A stretch of DNA of 64,000 nucleotides. Origin: Gp6-AA40 sp035496255. Lineage in GTDB: Bacteria; Acidobacteriota; Vicinamibacteria; Vicinamibacterales; UBA2999. Within the stretch, counting starts at the first letter, position 1. Each line of letters opens with the position of its first letter. Below are positions 50,403 through 59,447 of the stretch, piece after piece. The position numbers were made by a program, and so were the translations under genes. The DNA lies in the NCBI GenBank assembly GCA_035496255.1, contig DATJEU010000071.1, positions 1 through 64,000 on the forward strand, written 5' to 3'. A model generated the notes under the pieces. The model saw nothing but the letters and a program-made list of their open reading frames with translations, searched no databases and was not told where the DNA came from.

Positions 50403-51763
50403 GCGCGCAGGTCCTGGTCGCGCCGCCGGATCTGCCGGTCACCACTGCGGGCGATCGCGAGATCGTCGAGGCGGTCCTTGCGCCGCTGCGAACGACGCCA
50501 CCACTCTGGTGGGTGCTCTTCGCGATCTGCGCCGCCGGCACGGTGCTCTGGCTGGGTGCGGTCGTCTACACCGTGGCGGCCGGCATCGGCGTGTGGGGCA
50601 ACAACATTCCGGTCGCGTGGGCGTTCGCCATCGTGAATTTCGTGTGGTGGATCGGTATCGGGCACGCGGGCACCTTCATTTCCGCGTTCCTGATGCTGCT
50701 CAATCAACCCTGGCGCGCGGCCGTCAGCCGCATCGCCGAGTCGATGACGCTCATCGCCGTCGCGATCGCCGGCACATTCCCGCTCCTGCACCTGGGCCGG
50801 CCGTGGTTCTTCTACTGGCTCACGCCCTATCCGTCGACGATGGGTGTGTGGCCGAACTTCAAGAGCGCGCTGGCATGGGACGTTGCAGCCGTCGTGTCCT
50901 ACTTCATCGTCTCGACGACGTTCTTCTATCTCGGCGCCATCCCTGACCTCGCGCTGGCCCGCGACGGCCTGCAGGGACGCCGGCGCCGGCAGGTGTACGG
51001 CGTGTTCGCGCTGGGATGGAATGGCGCGGGAACACAGTGGCGGCGCCGGCGCGCGGCTCTGAAGATCATCGCCGGCATCGTTGCCGCACTCGTCGTGTCG
51101 GTCCACAGCATCGTCAGTCTCGATTTCAGCATCGCGCAACTGGCCGGCTGGCATTCAACCAATCTGCCGCCGTACTTCGTGATTGGCGCGGTCTATTCCG
51201 GGGTTGCGATGGTCCTGGTGCTGGTCGTACCGATCCGCCGCCTCTACCGGCTCGAATCGATCATCACGCTCGACCATCTCGACAAGCTCGCCAGGCTCCT
51301 GCTGACGATCGGCTTGCTGCTGACGTACTGCTACGTCGTCGAGTTCGTGATCGCGAGCCGATCGAGCGATCCATTGGAGCGGACGACGTACCTGCAGCAC
51401 TGGCCGTTCGGCTACTTCGGTTGGCTCTTTTGGTTGATGCTCGTCTTCAATGTCGGCACACCGCAGCTGCTCTGGAGCGCACGCCTCCGCCGGACGCCGG
51501 CGGTACTCGCCGGCGCCGGAGTCGCGATTCTCGCCGGCATGTGGCTGGAACGATTCATCATCGTCGTGGCCTCGCTGGCACAAGGCGCGCTTCCATCGAG
51601 CTGGTTCGCGTACCGGCCAACGTGGGTGGACTGGTCGATCCTCGCTGGATCGCTGAGCCTGTTCGGCCTCGTCTTCCTGCTGTTTCTCCGATTCGTTCCC
51701 GCCGCGGCGACCGACGAGCTCCGGCGCGATCGATTCGAGCGCGCGGCGCGGGTGCAGCGATGA
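50399..51763 (+). CDS. actC: Alternative complex III subunit ActC, NrfD/PsrC-type quinol membrane subunit
   Basis: 454 aa, about ten membrane segments. NrfD/PsrC fold: WWIGIGHAGTFISAFLMLL, FPLLHLGRPWFFYWLTPYP, ALAWDVAAVVSYFIVSTTFF and SIVSLDFSIAQLAGWHSTNL. ActC binds quinol and is thought to be one of the two quinol sites of ACIII. Start GTG at 50399 overlaps the actB stop (GTGA); actD overlaps the actC stop (ATGA). Confidence 0.94.
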   Translation: MSAQVLVAPPDLPVTTAGDREIVEAVLAPLRTTPPLWWVLFAICAAGTVLWLGAVVYTVAAGIGVWGNNIPVAWAFAIVNFVWWIGIGHAGTFISAFLMLLNQPWRAAVSRIAESMTLIAVAIAGTFPLLHLGRPWFFYWLTPYPSTMGVWPNFKSALAWDVAAVVSYFIVSTTFFYLGAIPDLALARDGLQGRRRRQVYGVFALGWNGAGTQWRRRRAALKIIAGIVAALVVSVHSIVSLDFSIAQLAGWHSTNLPPYFVIGAVYSGVAMVLVLVVPIRRLYRLESIITLDHLDKLARLLLTIGLLLTYCYVVEFVIASRSSDPLERTTYLQHWPFGYFGWLFWLMLVFNVGTPQLLWSARLRRTPAVLAGAGVAILAGMWLERFIIVVASLAQGALPSSWFAYRPTWVDWSILAGSLSLFGLVFLLFLRFVPAAATDELRRDRFERAARVQR

Positions 51764-52281
51764 CGGTGCTGCTGGAATTTGCCACCGCCGAAGGCGCGGT
51801 GCACGCGGTGCGAACGCTGACCGCGGTCGGATATCTCGACATCGAGACGCATGCGCCGTTTCCGTTGACGGAGGACGAGGCGCGCGGACGCGGCGGATCG
51901 TTCCCAATCGCACCGCTCGCACTCGGCGCGGGTGTCGTCGCGATGGCCGCCGCTTACTTCATCCAGTGGTACGCCAACGTGTGGTCGTACCCGATCGACA
52001 CCGGTGGCCGCCCGCTGCACGCCGGCCCTGCGTTCGTTCCGACGGTGTTCGAAACGATCGGCCTGATCGCCACCCTGGCCGCGTTCTTTGGCTTCCTGCT
52101 GCTTGAACGGCTGCCACGCCTCTGGCAACCGCTCTTCGACGTCGATGGCTTCGAGCGATCGGCCGTCGATCGTTTCTGGCTGGAACTCGAGACGGACGAC
52201 ACGGTTGAAGCGGTCGATCGTGTCACGCGGGATGCGATGCCTCTGGAGCCGCTGCGGATCGTCATCGGCAGCGACACATGA
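51760..52281 (+). CDS. actD: Alternative complex III subunit ActD (DUF3341)
   Basis: 173 aa. DUF3341: VLLEFATAEGAVHAVRTLTA, YLDIETHAPFPLTEDEA, then two membrane helices with YFIQWYANVWSYPIDTGGRP and FVPTVFETIGLIATLAAFFG. It stabilises the membrane part of ACIII. Overlaps both neighbours by 4 bp. Confidence 0.93.
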   Translation: MTVLLEFATAEGAVHAVRTLTAVGYLDIETHAPFPLTEDEARGRGGSFPIAPLALGAGVVAMAAAYFIQWYANVWSYPIDTGGRPLHAGPAFVPTVFETIGLIATLAAFFGFLLLERLPRLWQPLFDVDGFERSAVDRFWLELETDDTVEAVDRVTRDAMPLEPLRIVIGSDT

Positions 52282-52769
52282 CAACGCGGATATGGCAGTT
52301 CGTCGTGTCGGTCGCGGTTGCGTGTTCCGGAGTCGCATGCTCCCCGCAACTCGACTTCGAGCGGATGCGGCAGCAGTCCCGCGCAGACGCCTATTCCGCC
52401 GGCGACGTCCCAACGATGCGAGTGCCTCCGGCCGGCACGGTGCCGATCGCCACAACCGACTCGTCGCTCTCGAGCGGCGAGCACGGGCGACTGCAATACG
52501 ACGTCTTCTGTGCGGTCTGTCACGGACCGGATGGATCAGGACAATCGGTGATGGCCGGCAACATGCCGGACATGGCGCCGCCGTCGCTGACCGCGCCTGA
52601 CGCACGCGGACGCTCGGACGATGAACTGCTGGACATCGTCAGCCATGGCAAGCGGCGGATGCCCGGGTATGACTGGGCACTGACCGATGTCGAACGAGGG
52701 GCCGTTGTCGCGTACGTTCGACGCCTGCAGCAGACGACTCCCGCACAACAGGAGGCGCAGACGCGATGA
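52278..52769 (+). CDS. actE: Alternative complex III subunit ActE, monohaem cytochrome c
   Basis: 163 aa. The lipoprotein signal VVSVAVACSGVACSPQ precedes a monohaem cytochrome c with FCAVCHGPDGSGQSVMAG (CxxCH), a distal Met region (MPDMAPPSL) and YDWALTDVERGAVVAYVRRL. It carries electrons onward from ActA to the terminal acceptor. Overlaps actD and actF. Confidence 0.93.
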   Translation: MTTRIWQFVVSVAVACSGVACSPQLDFERMRQQSRADAYSAGDVPTMRVPPAGTVPIATTDSSLSSGEHGRLQYDVFCAVCHGPDGSGQSVMAGNMPDMAPPSLTAPDARGRSDDELLDIVSHGKRRMPGYDWALTDVERGAVVAYVRRLQQTTPAQQEAQTR

Positions 52770-53827
52770 AGATCAGTATCGGCGGCGCCGCGATCGGCGG
52801 TGTCGTTCTCCTGCTCGGGCTGATGCTGCGTGGCGATCGTATTGCGGCTTCGTACCTCGCGATGTACACCGCAACGGTCAGCACCGCGATCGGCGTGCTG
52901 CTCATGATCATGATTGCGCACCTGAGCGGGGCCATCTGGTTCGTTCCGTTCCGGCCGGCAGCGGAAACGATCACGGCCGCTCTCCCATGGCTCGCCGCCC
53001 TCGCCATCCCGCTGGTGATCCTCTCACCCGCCGTCAGTACGTACTTCACGCTGCGTGCGGTGATGTATTGGGCGGTGTGGCTGGGCATCGGCGAACTGCT
53101 GCTGCGCAACTCGCGCGAGGTGGCATCGCAGTCGACGGATCAACGCAGCGCCCGCATGACAGTACTCGGTGCTGCCGGTATTCCAGCCGCGGCGCTCGCG
53201 CTGACCTTCGCGGCGTTCGACTGGATGATGTCCCTGTCGCCGGGATGGTCGTCCACGGTTTATGGTCCGTACGTGTGCACCGGTGGAGTGGTGGCGGCGC
53301 TGGCAGTCCTCGCCGTCGCCGGCACCGCCGCGAGGGACGACGCGATCGCCGCCGGCCGCGAGCACTACCAGAGCCTTGGGCAACTGCTGCTCGCGTGCGT
53401 CCTGCTGTGGGCCTACTTGTGGTACTCGCAGTTCTTCGTCATCTGGATCGCAAGCCTGCCGCGAGAGGTCTCCTGGTACGTCGTACGGTTCGCGTCACCG
53501 TGGAGAGGGCTCACCACCACGCTCGTCGTCACGGCGTTCCTGCTCCCATTTCTCGTCCTGCTGTTCCGCACCGCGCGTGGTTCACGCGCCCTCATGATCG
53601 GTCTGGCCGCGTGGCTGCTCATCGCCCACTACGCCGACGTGTACTGGCTCGTAGTTCCGTCGATGCGTTCGCGCTGGGTTCCGAGTGATCTGCTCTGGGA
53701 TCTCGCCGCCGCTTCGTTCGTCATCGGGAGCACCGCGGCCGTGGCCATCTGGCGGCACAGGACGTCATCGCTCGAGTTCGTGGACGACGCTGCGTTCGAA
53801 GCCGTATTGCGGTACGAGGCGCCCTGA
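52766..53827 (+). CDS. actF: Alternative complex III subunit ActF, quinol-binding membrane protein
   Basis: 353 aa, about ten membrane segments: VVLLLGLMLRGDRIAASYLA, IMIAHLSGAIWFVPFRPAAE, ALTFAAFDWMMSLSPGWSS and AYLWYSQFFVIWIASLPREV. Second integral subunit of ACIII, related to ActC. Its stop overlaps the next start (TGATG). Confidence 0.93.
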   Translation: MKISIGGAAIGGVVLLLGLMLRGDRIAASYLAMYTATVSTAIGVLLMIMIAHLSGAIWFVPFRPAAETITAALPWLAALAIPLVILSPAVSTYFTLRAVMYWAVWLGIGELLLRNSREVASQSTDQRSARMTVLGAAGIPAAALALTFAAFDWMMSLSPGWSSTVYGPYVCTGGVVAALAVLAVAGTAARDDAIAAGREHYQSLGQLLLACVLLWAYLWYSQFFVIWIASLPREVSWYVVRFASPWRGLTTTLVVTAFLLPFLVLLFRTARGSRALMIGLAAWLLIAHYADVYWLVVPSMRSRWVPSDLLWDLAAASFVIGSTAAVAIWRHRTSSLEFVDDAAFEAVLRYEAP

Positions 53828-54348
53828 TGCGGACCGGCAGGATCGTCGGCGGCGGCGTGCTTGCCGGCGTGATCTCCGCAGTTGCAGTGGCGCTGATCGG
53901 CGGGCGGCTTGGTTTCCGCGTGTCGCCGTGGGACTGGTCGTCGCCGGCCGGCGGATCACTGGGGCGCTGGTTGGAATTGTCGTGGGTGGCGATCGCGCTC
54001 GTGCCGGTGATGGTCGTTGCCGGAGTCATCACTGCGGCTGTCTGCGCGGCGGTATTCGAGTGCGTCACCGGCCGCGGCGGATGGGGATTGGGCGGCGTGG
54101 TCGGTCTGTTCACAGGAACCATCGCCTTCTCGGTCGTGGGACTGCTGCCATGGGCAGCATCGTGGTACGGCTACGCCTACTTCCCCATCGTCGCGCCGTT
54201 CGGCCGTTCCGATCCCGTCTGGCCGTTCGTGTTGATCATTGCCGTCGGAGTGGCAATGGGATCGATTACGGGTGCGATGTACGGCGCACCAGTGCACGCC
54301 GGACATTCGCCACCACGGCTCCGCTGGCGGCAGATCTATCCACCTTGA
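53827..54348 (+). CDS. Four-helix membrane protein ending the act operon
   Basis: 173 aa. Four hydrophobic segments: GGVLAGVISAVAVALIGG, VAIALVPVMVVAGVITAAV, GLGGVVGLFTGTIAFSVVG and PFVLIIAVGVAMGSITGAM. It has no recognised family and no haem or metal motif. Translational coupling to actF (TGATG) suggests it is made with the complex and may be an assembly or accessory subunit. Confidence 0.7.
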   Translation: MRTGRIVGGGVLAGVISAVAVALIGGRLGFRVSPWDWSSPAGGSLGRWLELSWVAIALVPVMVVAGVITAAVCAAVFECVTGRGGWGLGGVVGLFTGTIAFSVVGLLPWAASWYGYAYFPIVAPFGRSDPVWPFVLIIAVGVAMGSITGAMYGAPVHAGHSPPRLRWRQIYPP

Positions 54349-54360
54349 TGCATGGGGCGA

Positions 54361-54397
54361 GCCTTGTCAGGCGGCCCGCGGACCTGACAAGGCCCGC
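54361..54397. repeat. REP-like palindrome, class A, with a second overlapping stem
   Basis: GCGGACCT-GACA-AGGCCCGC (54378-54397) repeats the element at 61-80 with one base changed. GCCTTGTCAGG at 54361 pairs perfectly with CCTGACAAGGC at 54383, giving an alternative stem. It lies 43 bp upstream of the holin-like gene. Confidence 0.7.
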
Positions 54398-54439
54398 GCC
54401 ATGTTGGCCAGTCGGGCGAGCGCCACGCTGGCGTCGAAG

Positions 54440-54865
54440 ATGCACAACGAAATCGCCATGACGGCTCGACCGGACGCCGATACTTCGTTCGGAGAACTGA
54501 TCGGCGACGTGCTGCGCGACGTCCGCACGCTGGTGCGCCAGGAAGTCGCGCTGGCACGCGTTGAAGTCCGCGAAGAAATACGACTGGTACTTCTGATCGC
54601 CGGGCTCATCGCGGCGGGGGCAGGCACGCTCGGGATTGGCGGCGTGTGGATCCTGGTCGGCATCACACGGGCGATCGCGCGGATGTTCGAGTGGCCGCTC
54701 GCCGGCGTCTTCGCCGGTATCGGCGCTGTGCTCGTGGTGATCGGATTGATCGTGCTGGCGATCGCGTGGCGGCAGGTGGGCACTCTGCGATTGCTGCCGC
54801 GCACGCGCGCATCACTCCAGGAAAACGCCGAATGGGCCGCACGCCACGTGAAGCCGGCAGTGTAA
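54440..54865 (+). CDS. Phage holin-X/DUF1469-like membrane protein
   Basis: 141 aa. SFGELIGDVLRDVRTLVRQE, VALARVEVREEIRLVLLIAG, then LIAAGAGTLGIGGVWILVG and AGIGAVLVVIGLIVLAIAW: the actinobacterial holin-X/DUF1469 layout of one amphipathic helix and two membrane helices. Despite the name such proteins are usually chromosomal and not phage lysis genes. ATG at 54440 or 54458; the longer frame is encoded partly by the repeat. Confidence 0.75.
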   Translation: MHNEIAMTARPDADTSFGELIGDVLRDVRTLVRQEVALARVEVREEIRLVLLIAGLIAAGAGTLGIGGVWILVGITRAIARMFEWPLAGVFAGIGAVLVVIGLIVLAIAWRQVGTLRLLPRTRASLQENAEWAARHVKPAV

Positions 54866-54892
54866 AGCACACCCCAAGGCGCGCACGCGCGA

Positions 54893-57244
54893 TTATGCGA
54901 TCGCTGTACGAGCGACCAGTTGCTTGACGGCCCGCGCGAGTTCGTCGGGCGCGATCGGTTTCACCAGGTGCAGATCGAAACCCGCCTGCAGGATTTCACG
55001 CCGCTCGTCCGCGCCGGCGTGCGCGGTCACTGCCGCCGCCGGCAGCGCCGCCAGCCGCGGCTCACCGCTGGCGCGAATCCGTCGAATCAGCGAACATCCA
55101 TCCTCGCCCGGCATCGCGATGTCGGCCAGCAGCACGTCGTAGCGCGAGCCGCGCAGTCGCTCGTACGCCTCCGGCGCCGATGCCGCCGTCGTCACGTCGG
55201 CACCACAGTGCTTCAGCGCAAACGCCATCAGTTCCAGCGTGGCCGGTTCGTCGTCTACCGCCAGTACCCGCACGTCGTCGAGCCGCGTCCATACCACCGG
55301 CTCCTTCTGGGCAGGTGCGGCCGGCTGTTCGGCACGTGCGGCACGCGTCTCACCGGACGCAAGCGGAAGCCGCACATGAAAGGATGCCCCCTCGCCGCTA
55401 CCGGCGCTCGACGCGGTGATCGAGCCGCCGTGCGCATCCACGAGTTGACGGGCAATCGCCAGGCCGAGTCCAAGACCGCCGTAGGCGCGGGTGCTCGTGC
55501 TGTCGGCCTGCCGGAAGCGATCGAAGACGTGCGGCAGGAACGCCGGATCGATGCCGATGCCGCTGTCGGTGATCGTGATGTCGGCGGCGCCGTCGATCAC
55601 GCGGGTGGTGACGTCGACGCGGCCGTCCCGCGGTGTGAACTTCAGCGCGTTGCCGATGATGTTGAAGAGCACCTGCTCCAGCCGGCGCCGGTCCCCGCGG
55701 ACGACGGCCGATTCAACGCAGGAGAAGTGCAGTTCGACGCCGTTCGATGCCGCAACCGGCGTGAGCGATTCGACCACGGCGCCCACGACTTCGCCCGATT
55801 GCACGTCCTGGCGATCCAGCGTGGCGATGCCCGCGGCGATCCGCGAGACGTCGAGCAGATCATCGATCAACTTGGCCTGGCGTGTGGCGTTGTCCTGGAT
55901 CGATCTTGCCGCGCGCTGGCCGAGTGCCGCGTCGAGCCCGGTCTTCTGCAGCATCGCCGACCATCCGAGCACCGCATTGAGCGGCGTGCGGAGCTCGTGA
56001 GACACGATCGAGAGGAACTCATCCTTCAGCCGGCTTGCCGCCTCGGCCTCGCTGCGCGCGCGCTGCGCCGATTCATAAAGGCGCGCGCGATCCAGTGCCT
56101 GCGTGCAGTGCTGCGCCACCGACACGAGCAACGTCCGATACTCGTCGTCGAAATTGACCGGGACGCTGAAGTCGAACCGCAGGACGCCGACCACGGCGCC
56201 GTCGATCACGAGCGGCAGCGCCGCGGAGGATTCGAAGCCGCCATCAGCCGCCCGCGATGCCGACCGCCAGAAGCGCTCCTGGGCCTCGGCCCACGAACTG
56301 ACGAATACCGGCGCGTGCGTCGTGACCGCTTCCACTTCGTACAAACCCGGTTCGATCTCGAGGCAATCCGCCGGGTCGGCGTCCGGCTGATGTCCGTCAC
56401 CGTCAGCGCAGGTGAGCACATGAAACTGTGTCTGCGCTTCGTCGAGCATCAGCACGTCGCCAGCGCTCGCGCCGACGACCACGGTCGCATGCTCGACGAT
56501 GGCGGCGGCGACCGCCTGCGTGTTGACGGCTTCCGACAGCCGCGCCGTCATCGTGTGAAGCCGGGTAGTGCGGGTGGCAAGCGCGCGGTAACGCGTCTCG
56601 CTGGCGCGCAACGCCAGCTCGGTCTGCTGCCGGCGAACCAGTTCCTGGTCGGCCCGTGCGCGGAGCGTTTCCGCTTCTACGCGCGCGCGATGATCGGCTT
56701 CCTGTCCCGATGTGCGCTCGAGCGCCCGGCCGGCGTGACCCGCCACCGCCACCAGCAGCGCGTGATCGCCTTCGGTCAGCGTTCGCCGGTGCGAAAAGTC
56801 GATCCGTACGATCGCCGCCACGTCACGCCGCGCGATGATCGGCACGAAGGCGATTGGTGCGCCCGCCGACTCGATCACGAGGGGGTGGCGACCGTTCACC
56901 GCATCGGTCGTGTGCTCTGCCGGAAACAGCTCGCCGGCGCTCTTGAGACGATCTTCGTACCCGGCCGAGCGGGTCAGGGTGGGTATGCCGTCCTGCAGGG
57001 TCCCGACCGCGCCCGCGTCGCCGCGGAGCGCGTGCAGCGCTTCGTGCAGCGCGACATCGAGCGCCTCGTCCGATCGCCGGACGCGCGCGAACGCGCCGGC
57101 CAGGTCGGCGAGCCGGTCGGCATGCCTCGCCGCTTCTTCAGCGGCATTGCGGCGCCGGCGCTCCGCCCGCAGCGTCCATCGGGTCCTCAGGACCGCGACG
57201 ACCGCGACGGCCACGATCAGGACATCCAACCACCGGTGCAACAT
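54893..57244 (-). CDS. Hybrid sensor histidine kinase with GAF domains and receiver
   Basis: 783 aa. One N-terminal hydrophobic segment (WLDVLIVAVAVVAVLRT), two GAF-like sensory domains (about 60-195 and 260-400), a HisKA with the phospho-acceptor in LSIVSHELRTPLNAVLG, a HATPase (NIIGNALKFTPRDG, ITDSGIGIDPAFLPHVFDRF and GGLGLGLAIARQLVDAHGG) and a receiver with the phospho-acceptor Asp in YDVLLADIAMPGEDG. The stimulus and partner are unknown; no response-regulator gene is adjacent. ATG at 57244 preferred over TTG at 57277. Confidence 0.93.
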   Translation of the reverse strand: MLHRWLDVLIVAVAVVAVLRTRWTLRAERRRRNAAEEAARHADRLADLAGAFARVRRSDEALDVALHEALHALRGDAGAVGTLQDGIPTLTRSAGYEDRLKSAGELFPAEHTTDAVNGRHPLVIESAGAPIAFVPIIARRDVAAIVRIDFSHRRTLTEGDHALLVAVAGHAGRALERTSGQEADHRARVEAETLRARADQELVRRQQTELALRASETRYRALATRTTRLHTMTARLSEAVNTQAVAAAIVEHATVVVGASAGDVLMLDEAQTQFHVLTCADGDGHQPDADPADCLEIEPGLYEVEAVTTHAPVFVSSWAEAQERFWRSASRAADGGFESSAALPLVIDGAVVGVLRFDFSVPVNFDDEYRTLLVSVAQHCTQALDRARLYESAQRARSEAEAASRLKDEFLSIVSHELRTPLNAVLGWSAMLQKTGLDAALGQRAARSIQDNATRQAKLIDDLLDVSRIAAGIATLDRQDVQSGEVVGAVVESLTPVAASNGVELHFSCVESAVVRGDRRRLEQVLFNIIGNALKFTPRDGRVDVTTRVIDGAADITITDSGIGIDPAFLPHVFDRFRQADSTSTRAYGGLGLGLAIARQLVDAHGGSITASSAGSGEGASFHVRLPLASGETRAARAEQPAAPAQKEPVVWTRLDDVRVLAVDDEPATLELMAFALKHCGADVTTAASAPEAYERLRGSRYDVLLADIAMPGEDGCSLIRRIRASGEPRLAALPAAAVTAHAGADERREILQAGFDLHLVKPIAPDELARAVKQLVARTAIA

Positions 57245-57382
57245 GTAACGGATCTGGGTGCGGCTCGAACCGAGCAAGCGCCACGCCGAAGTATGCCACC
57301 TCTATGTTGTTGAGCCGGCGCAGTCTGGATCGCGTGATGTAAAAATTTCTTCCCGCGGCGTCGGCGGAGCATCCACTGCCGG

Positions 57383-57811
57383 TTACGTTTTTGCCAGTTT
57401 CTCGGGATGCTTGCGAAGATAGGCCCGCACGAACGGACAGACGACGACCAACTGCAGTCCCTCCGCGTGTGCCCGATCGATGGCGGTTTCAGCCAGCAGA
57501 TCGCCCAGCTGCCGGCCCCGCAGCGCCGGCGGCACCTCGGTATGCATCAGGACGAGCGAGCCCGGTCGCCGCTCGTATTGCAGGAATCCAACCTCGCCGT
57601 CCACGGTGACTTCGAACTGTTGTGCTTCGACGTGGTCCACGACCAGCGGCGCGCTCGAAGGGCCCGGCTTCGCGCGGGCAGTCCTGGCGGGATCGCCCTC
57701 CTGCGCGACATGAACGCCGGTTTCGACGGTATTCGCCGGCGGGTCGCTGGCCGGAAATGTCTCCTCGAGTGTCTCGTCCAACGCCTCGTCGGTCTCGTCG
57801 TGGTCGGTCAC
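57383..57811 (-). CDS. YidJ/NATD1-like GNAT protein with acidic leader
   Basis: 142 aa. The N-terminus carries the small motif DETLEETFPASDPPAN, known from a family of short proteins, then a compact GNAT-like fold of the NATD1 type: VVDHVEAQQFEVTVDGEVGF, LQYERRPGSLVLMHTEVPPA, LRGRQLGDLLAETAIDRAHA and VVVCPFVRAYLRKHPE. Acetyl-CoA use is inferred. GTG at 57811 starts the acidic leader without overlapping the neighbouring gene; a longer frame exists. Confidence 0.8.
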   Translation of the reverse strand: MTDHDETDEALDETLEETFPASDPPANTVETGVHVAQEGDPARTARAKPGPSSAPLVVDHVEAQQFEVTVDGEVGFLQYERRPGSLVLMHTEVPPALRGRQLGDLLAETAIDRAHAEGLQLVVVCPFVRAYLRKHPEKLAKT

Positions 57812-57815
57812 AGCA

Positions 57816-58745
57816 CTATTGTTTCTTGTCGGTCGGCTGCGCACCAGCGGGGTTCCCCTGCCGTCCGCCGCCCGACGTCCCGATCACCCGATTCGAGTCG
57901 CTCGATTTCGTCACCACGCCGGCATCGAGTGTCTTACCCGTGTCGGAGATCGTCTGGTACGACAGGTTGTTGCCGTCGATCTCGACGAGCATGAACGCGT
58001 ACCCCTGATCGAAGCCAGCGGCTTTCAGCGGTGACGGATTGATGTCGCCCTCGCGCAGCTTCGCCGAGCTTCCGGCAATGAAATAGACAACGCCCTTCTG
58101 CGGCGCGATGCGTTCGTAGAAGTGCTCGTGGCCGGTGAACACCACGTTGACGTGGTACTTGACGAACAACGGTTCCAGCTGCTCGCGAAGCACGGTCGAC
58201 GAGCCGTGCGATCCGCCGGACGAGTACGGTGGGTGATGGAAGAAGCAGATCTTCCAGTCCGAACCGCTGGCCGCCAGTTCCTTCTCGAACCACTGGAGCT
58301 GGGTCTCGTCCATGTAGTTGCTGTCGAGCGCGAAGAAACGGACGTTGGCCGTCAGCGACGGCTTGAACGTGTAGTACCGCTCACCGCTCATGTTGAACGG
58401 CTTGTAGAACCGCTCGTTGGGATCGTCGTGGTTGCCGAGCGACGCATAGAACTTCACGCCGCCATCGAGCAGCGGCCGGTACGGCACTTCGAATTTCTTC
58501 TTGTAGTCCTTCGTGCTGCTGCCACCGTACAGGTTGTCGCCCACCATGATGATGAACGGGAACTGGAACGTCTTCCGATAGGCCTCGATCTGCTGCGCGA
58601 CTGCCAACTGGTGCCGGTCGCCGGTGCCCGTGTCGCCGATCACGGCAAATTTGATCGAGCCGTTCTTGTTCGGCAGGCGCAGGTCCTGCGCCATCGCGAG
58701 CGTGCCGGTCGTGGCGACTACGAGTGCAATGACAAGACGGCGCAT
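57816..58745 (-). CDS. Exported metallophosphoesterase
   Basis: 309 aa. Signal peptide (RRLVIALVVATTGTLAMA), then the calcineurin-like signature: FAVIGDTGTGDR, IMVGDNLYGG, ASLGNHDDPNERFY, ICFFHHPPYSSGG and VFTGHEHFYERI. Two-metal phosphoesterase of the periplasm or outside; substrate unknown. Eleven bp downstream of the next gene in the run, so both are likely co-transcribed. Confidence 0.93.
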   Translation of the reverse strand: MRRLVIALVVATTGTLAMAQDLRLPNKNGSIKFAVIGDTGTGDRHQLAVAQQIEAYRKTFQFPFIIMVGDNLYGGSSTKDYKKKFEVPYRPLLDGGVKFYASLGNHDDPNERFYKPFNMSGERYYTFKPSLTANVRFFALDSNYMDETQLQWFEKELAASGSDWKICFFHHPPYSSGGSHGSSTVLREQLEPLFVKYHVNVVFTGHEHFYERIAPQKGVVYFIAGSSAKLREGDINPSPLKAAGFDQGYAFMLVEIDGNNLSYQTISDTGKTLDAGVVTKSSDSNRVIGTSGGGRQGNPAGAQPTDKKQ

Positions 58746-58756
58746 GATCCTCCCTC

Positions 58757-59383
58757 CTACCGGATCGCGTTCGGGATGAAGTCCACGATGAGGTTGGCGT
58801 CGACGTCGCGCAGAATCAGGTTCCTGTTGATGATGCGGTACTCGACGTCCTTCGGCAGCGTCGGCAGCGCCGCAAGCAGGTTCGCGGGCACCGTCGGCAA
58901 CGGATTACCTTCCGGGTACCTGGCGTTCACCTTCAGCGGCACCGGCTTCGGCTTGCCCTCGTCGCCTTCCTCACCGAAGTCTTCCTTCAACTCCTCTTTG
59001 ACCTCACCGGCGTGCCGGCCCTTCACTTCCGGATTGAGCAGACGACGGAACTCGGCGGCAATCGCCGGCGTGAAGATGTCGCCGTGCTTCGCGTCCCTGC
59101 GCGTAGTGCGAATGGTGTTCGCGAGCGCTTCCTGCTTCGCCTTGATCTCGGCCGGGTCGTTCACCGGCTTCTGCTCGGCACCGACGGCCTTTTCGAGCCC
59201 CCGCTGATACTTGATGTAGTGCTCGACCCGTTGCTGAAAGTCCTTCAGCACTACCGAATTCACCGCGACTGGCGGGTTCGCCGGCGGTTTCGGCTTCGCG
59301 GATTGCGCACCCGCGATCAGCGGACCGCCGGTCATCGTGACCGCCAGCGTCATCGCACCGACGAAACGGTTGACGTCGCGCAT
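58757..59383 (-). CDS. Exported protein of unknown function
   Basis: 208 aa. Signal peptide (VNRFVGAMTLAVTMTGGPLIAGA), Lys/Pro-rich mature start, then two charged helices (FQQRVEHYIKYQRGLEKAVG, PAEIKAKQEALANTIRTTRR), an acidic segment (KEELKEDFGEEGDEG) and a conserved-looking end: LPKDVEYRIINRNLILRDVD followed by ANLIVDFIPNAI. I recognise no named family. GGAGGG precedes the ATG at 59383. Upstream of the metallophosphoesterase. Confidence 0.75.
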   Translation of the reverse strand: MRDVNRFVGAMTLAVTMTGGPLIAGAQSAKPKPPANPPVAVNSVVLKDFQQRVEHYIKYQRGLEKAVGAEQKPVNDPAEIKAKQEALANTIRTTRRDAKHGDIFTPAIAAEFRRLLNPEVKGRHAGEVKEELKEDFGEEGDEGKPKPVPLKVNARYPEGNPLPTVPANLLAALPTLPKDVEYRIINRNLILRDVDANLIVDFIPNAIR

Positions 59384-59447
59384 GGGTGATCCCTCCACAG
59401 GAGCCATGCACGTCCACAATTCGTGCCTCCAGTGAAGGAACAGCTCG

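Noticed and set aside
54440..54865. Prophage region suggested by a holin-like gene
   Set aside because: No other phage gene is near and this holin-X/DUF1469 type is normally chromosomal.
54920..57313. 797-codon open frame opposite the histidine kinase
   Set aside because: It is antisense to a protein with clear HisKA, HATPase and receiver motifs; its own product is Arg/His-rich with no motif, as expected from the complementary strand of GC-rich coding DNA.
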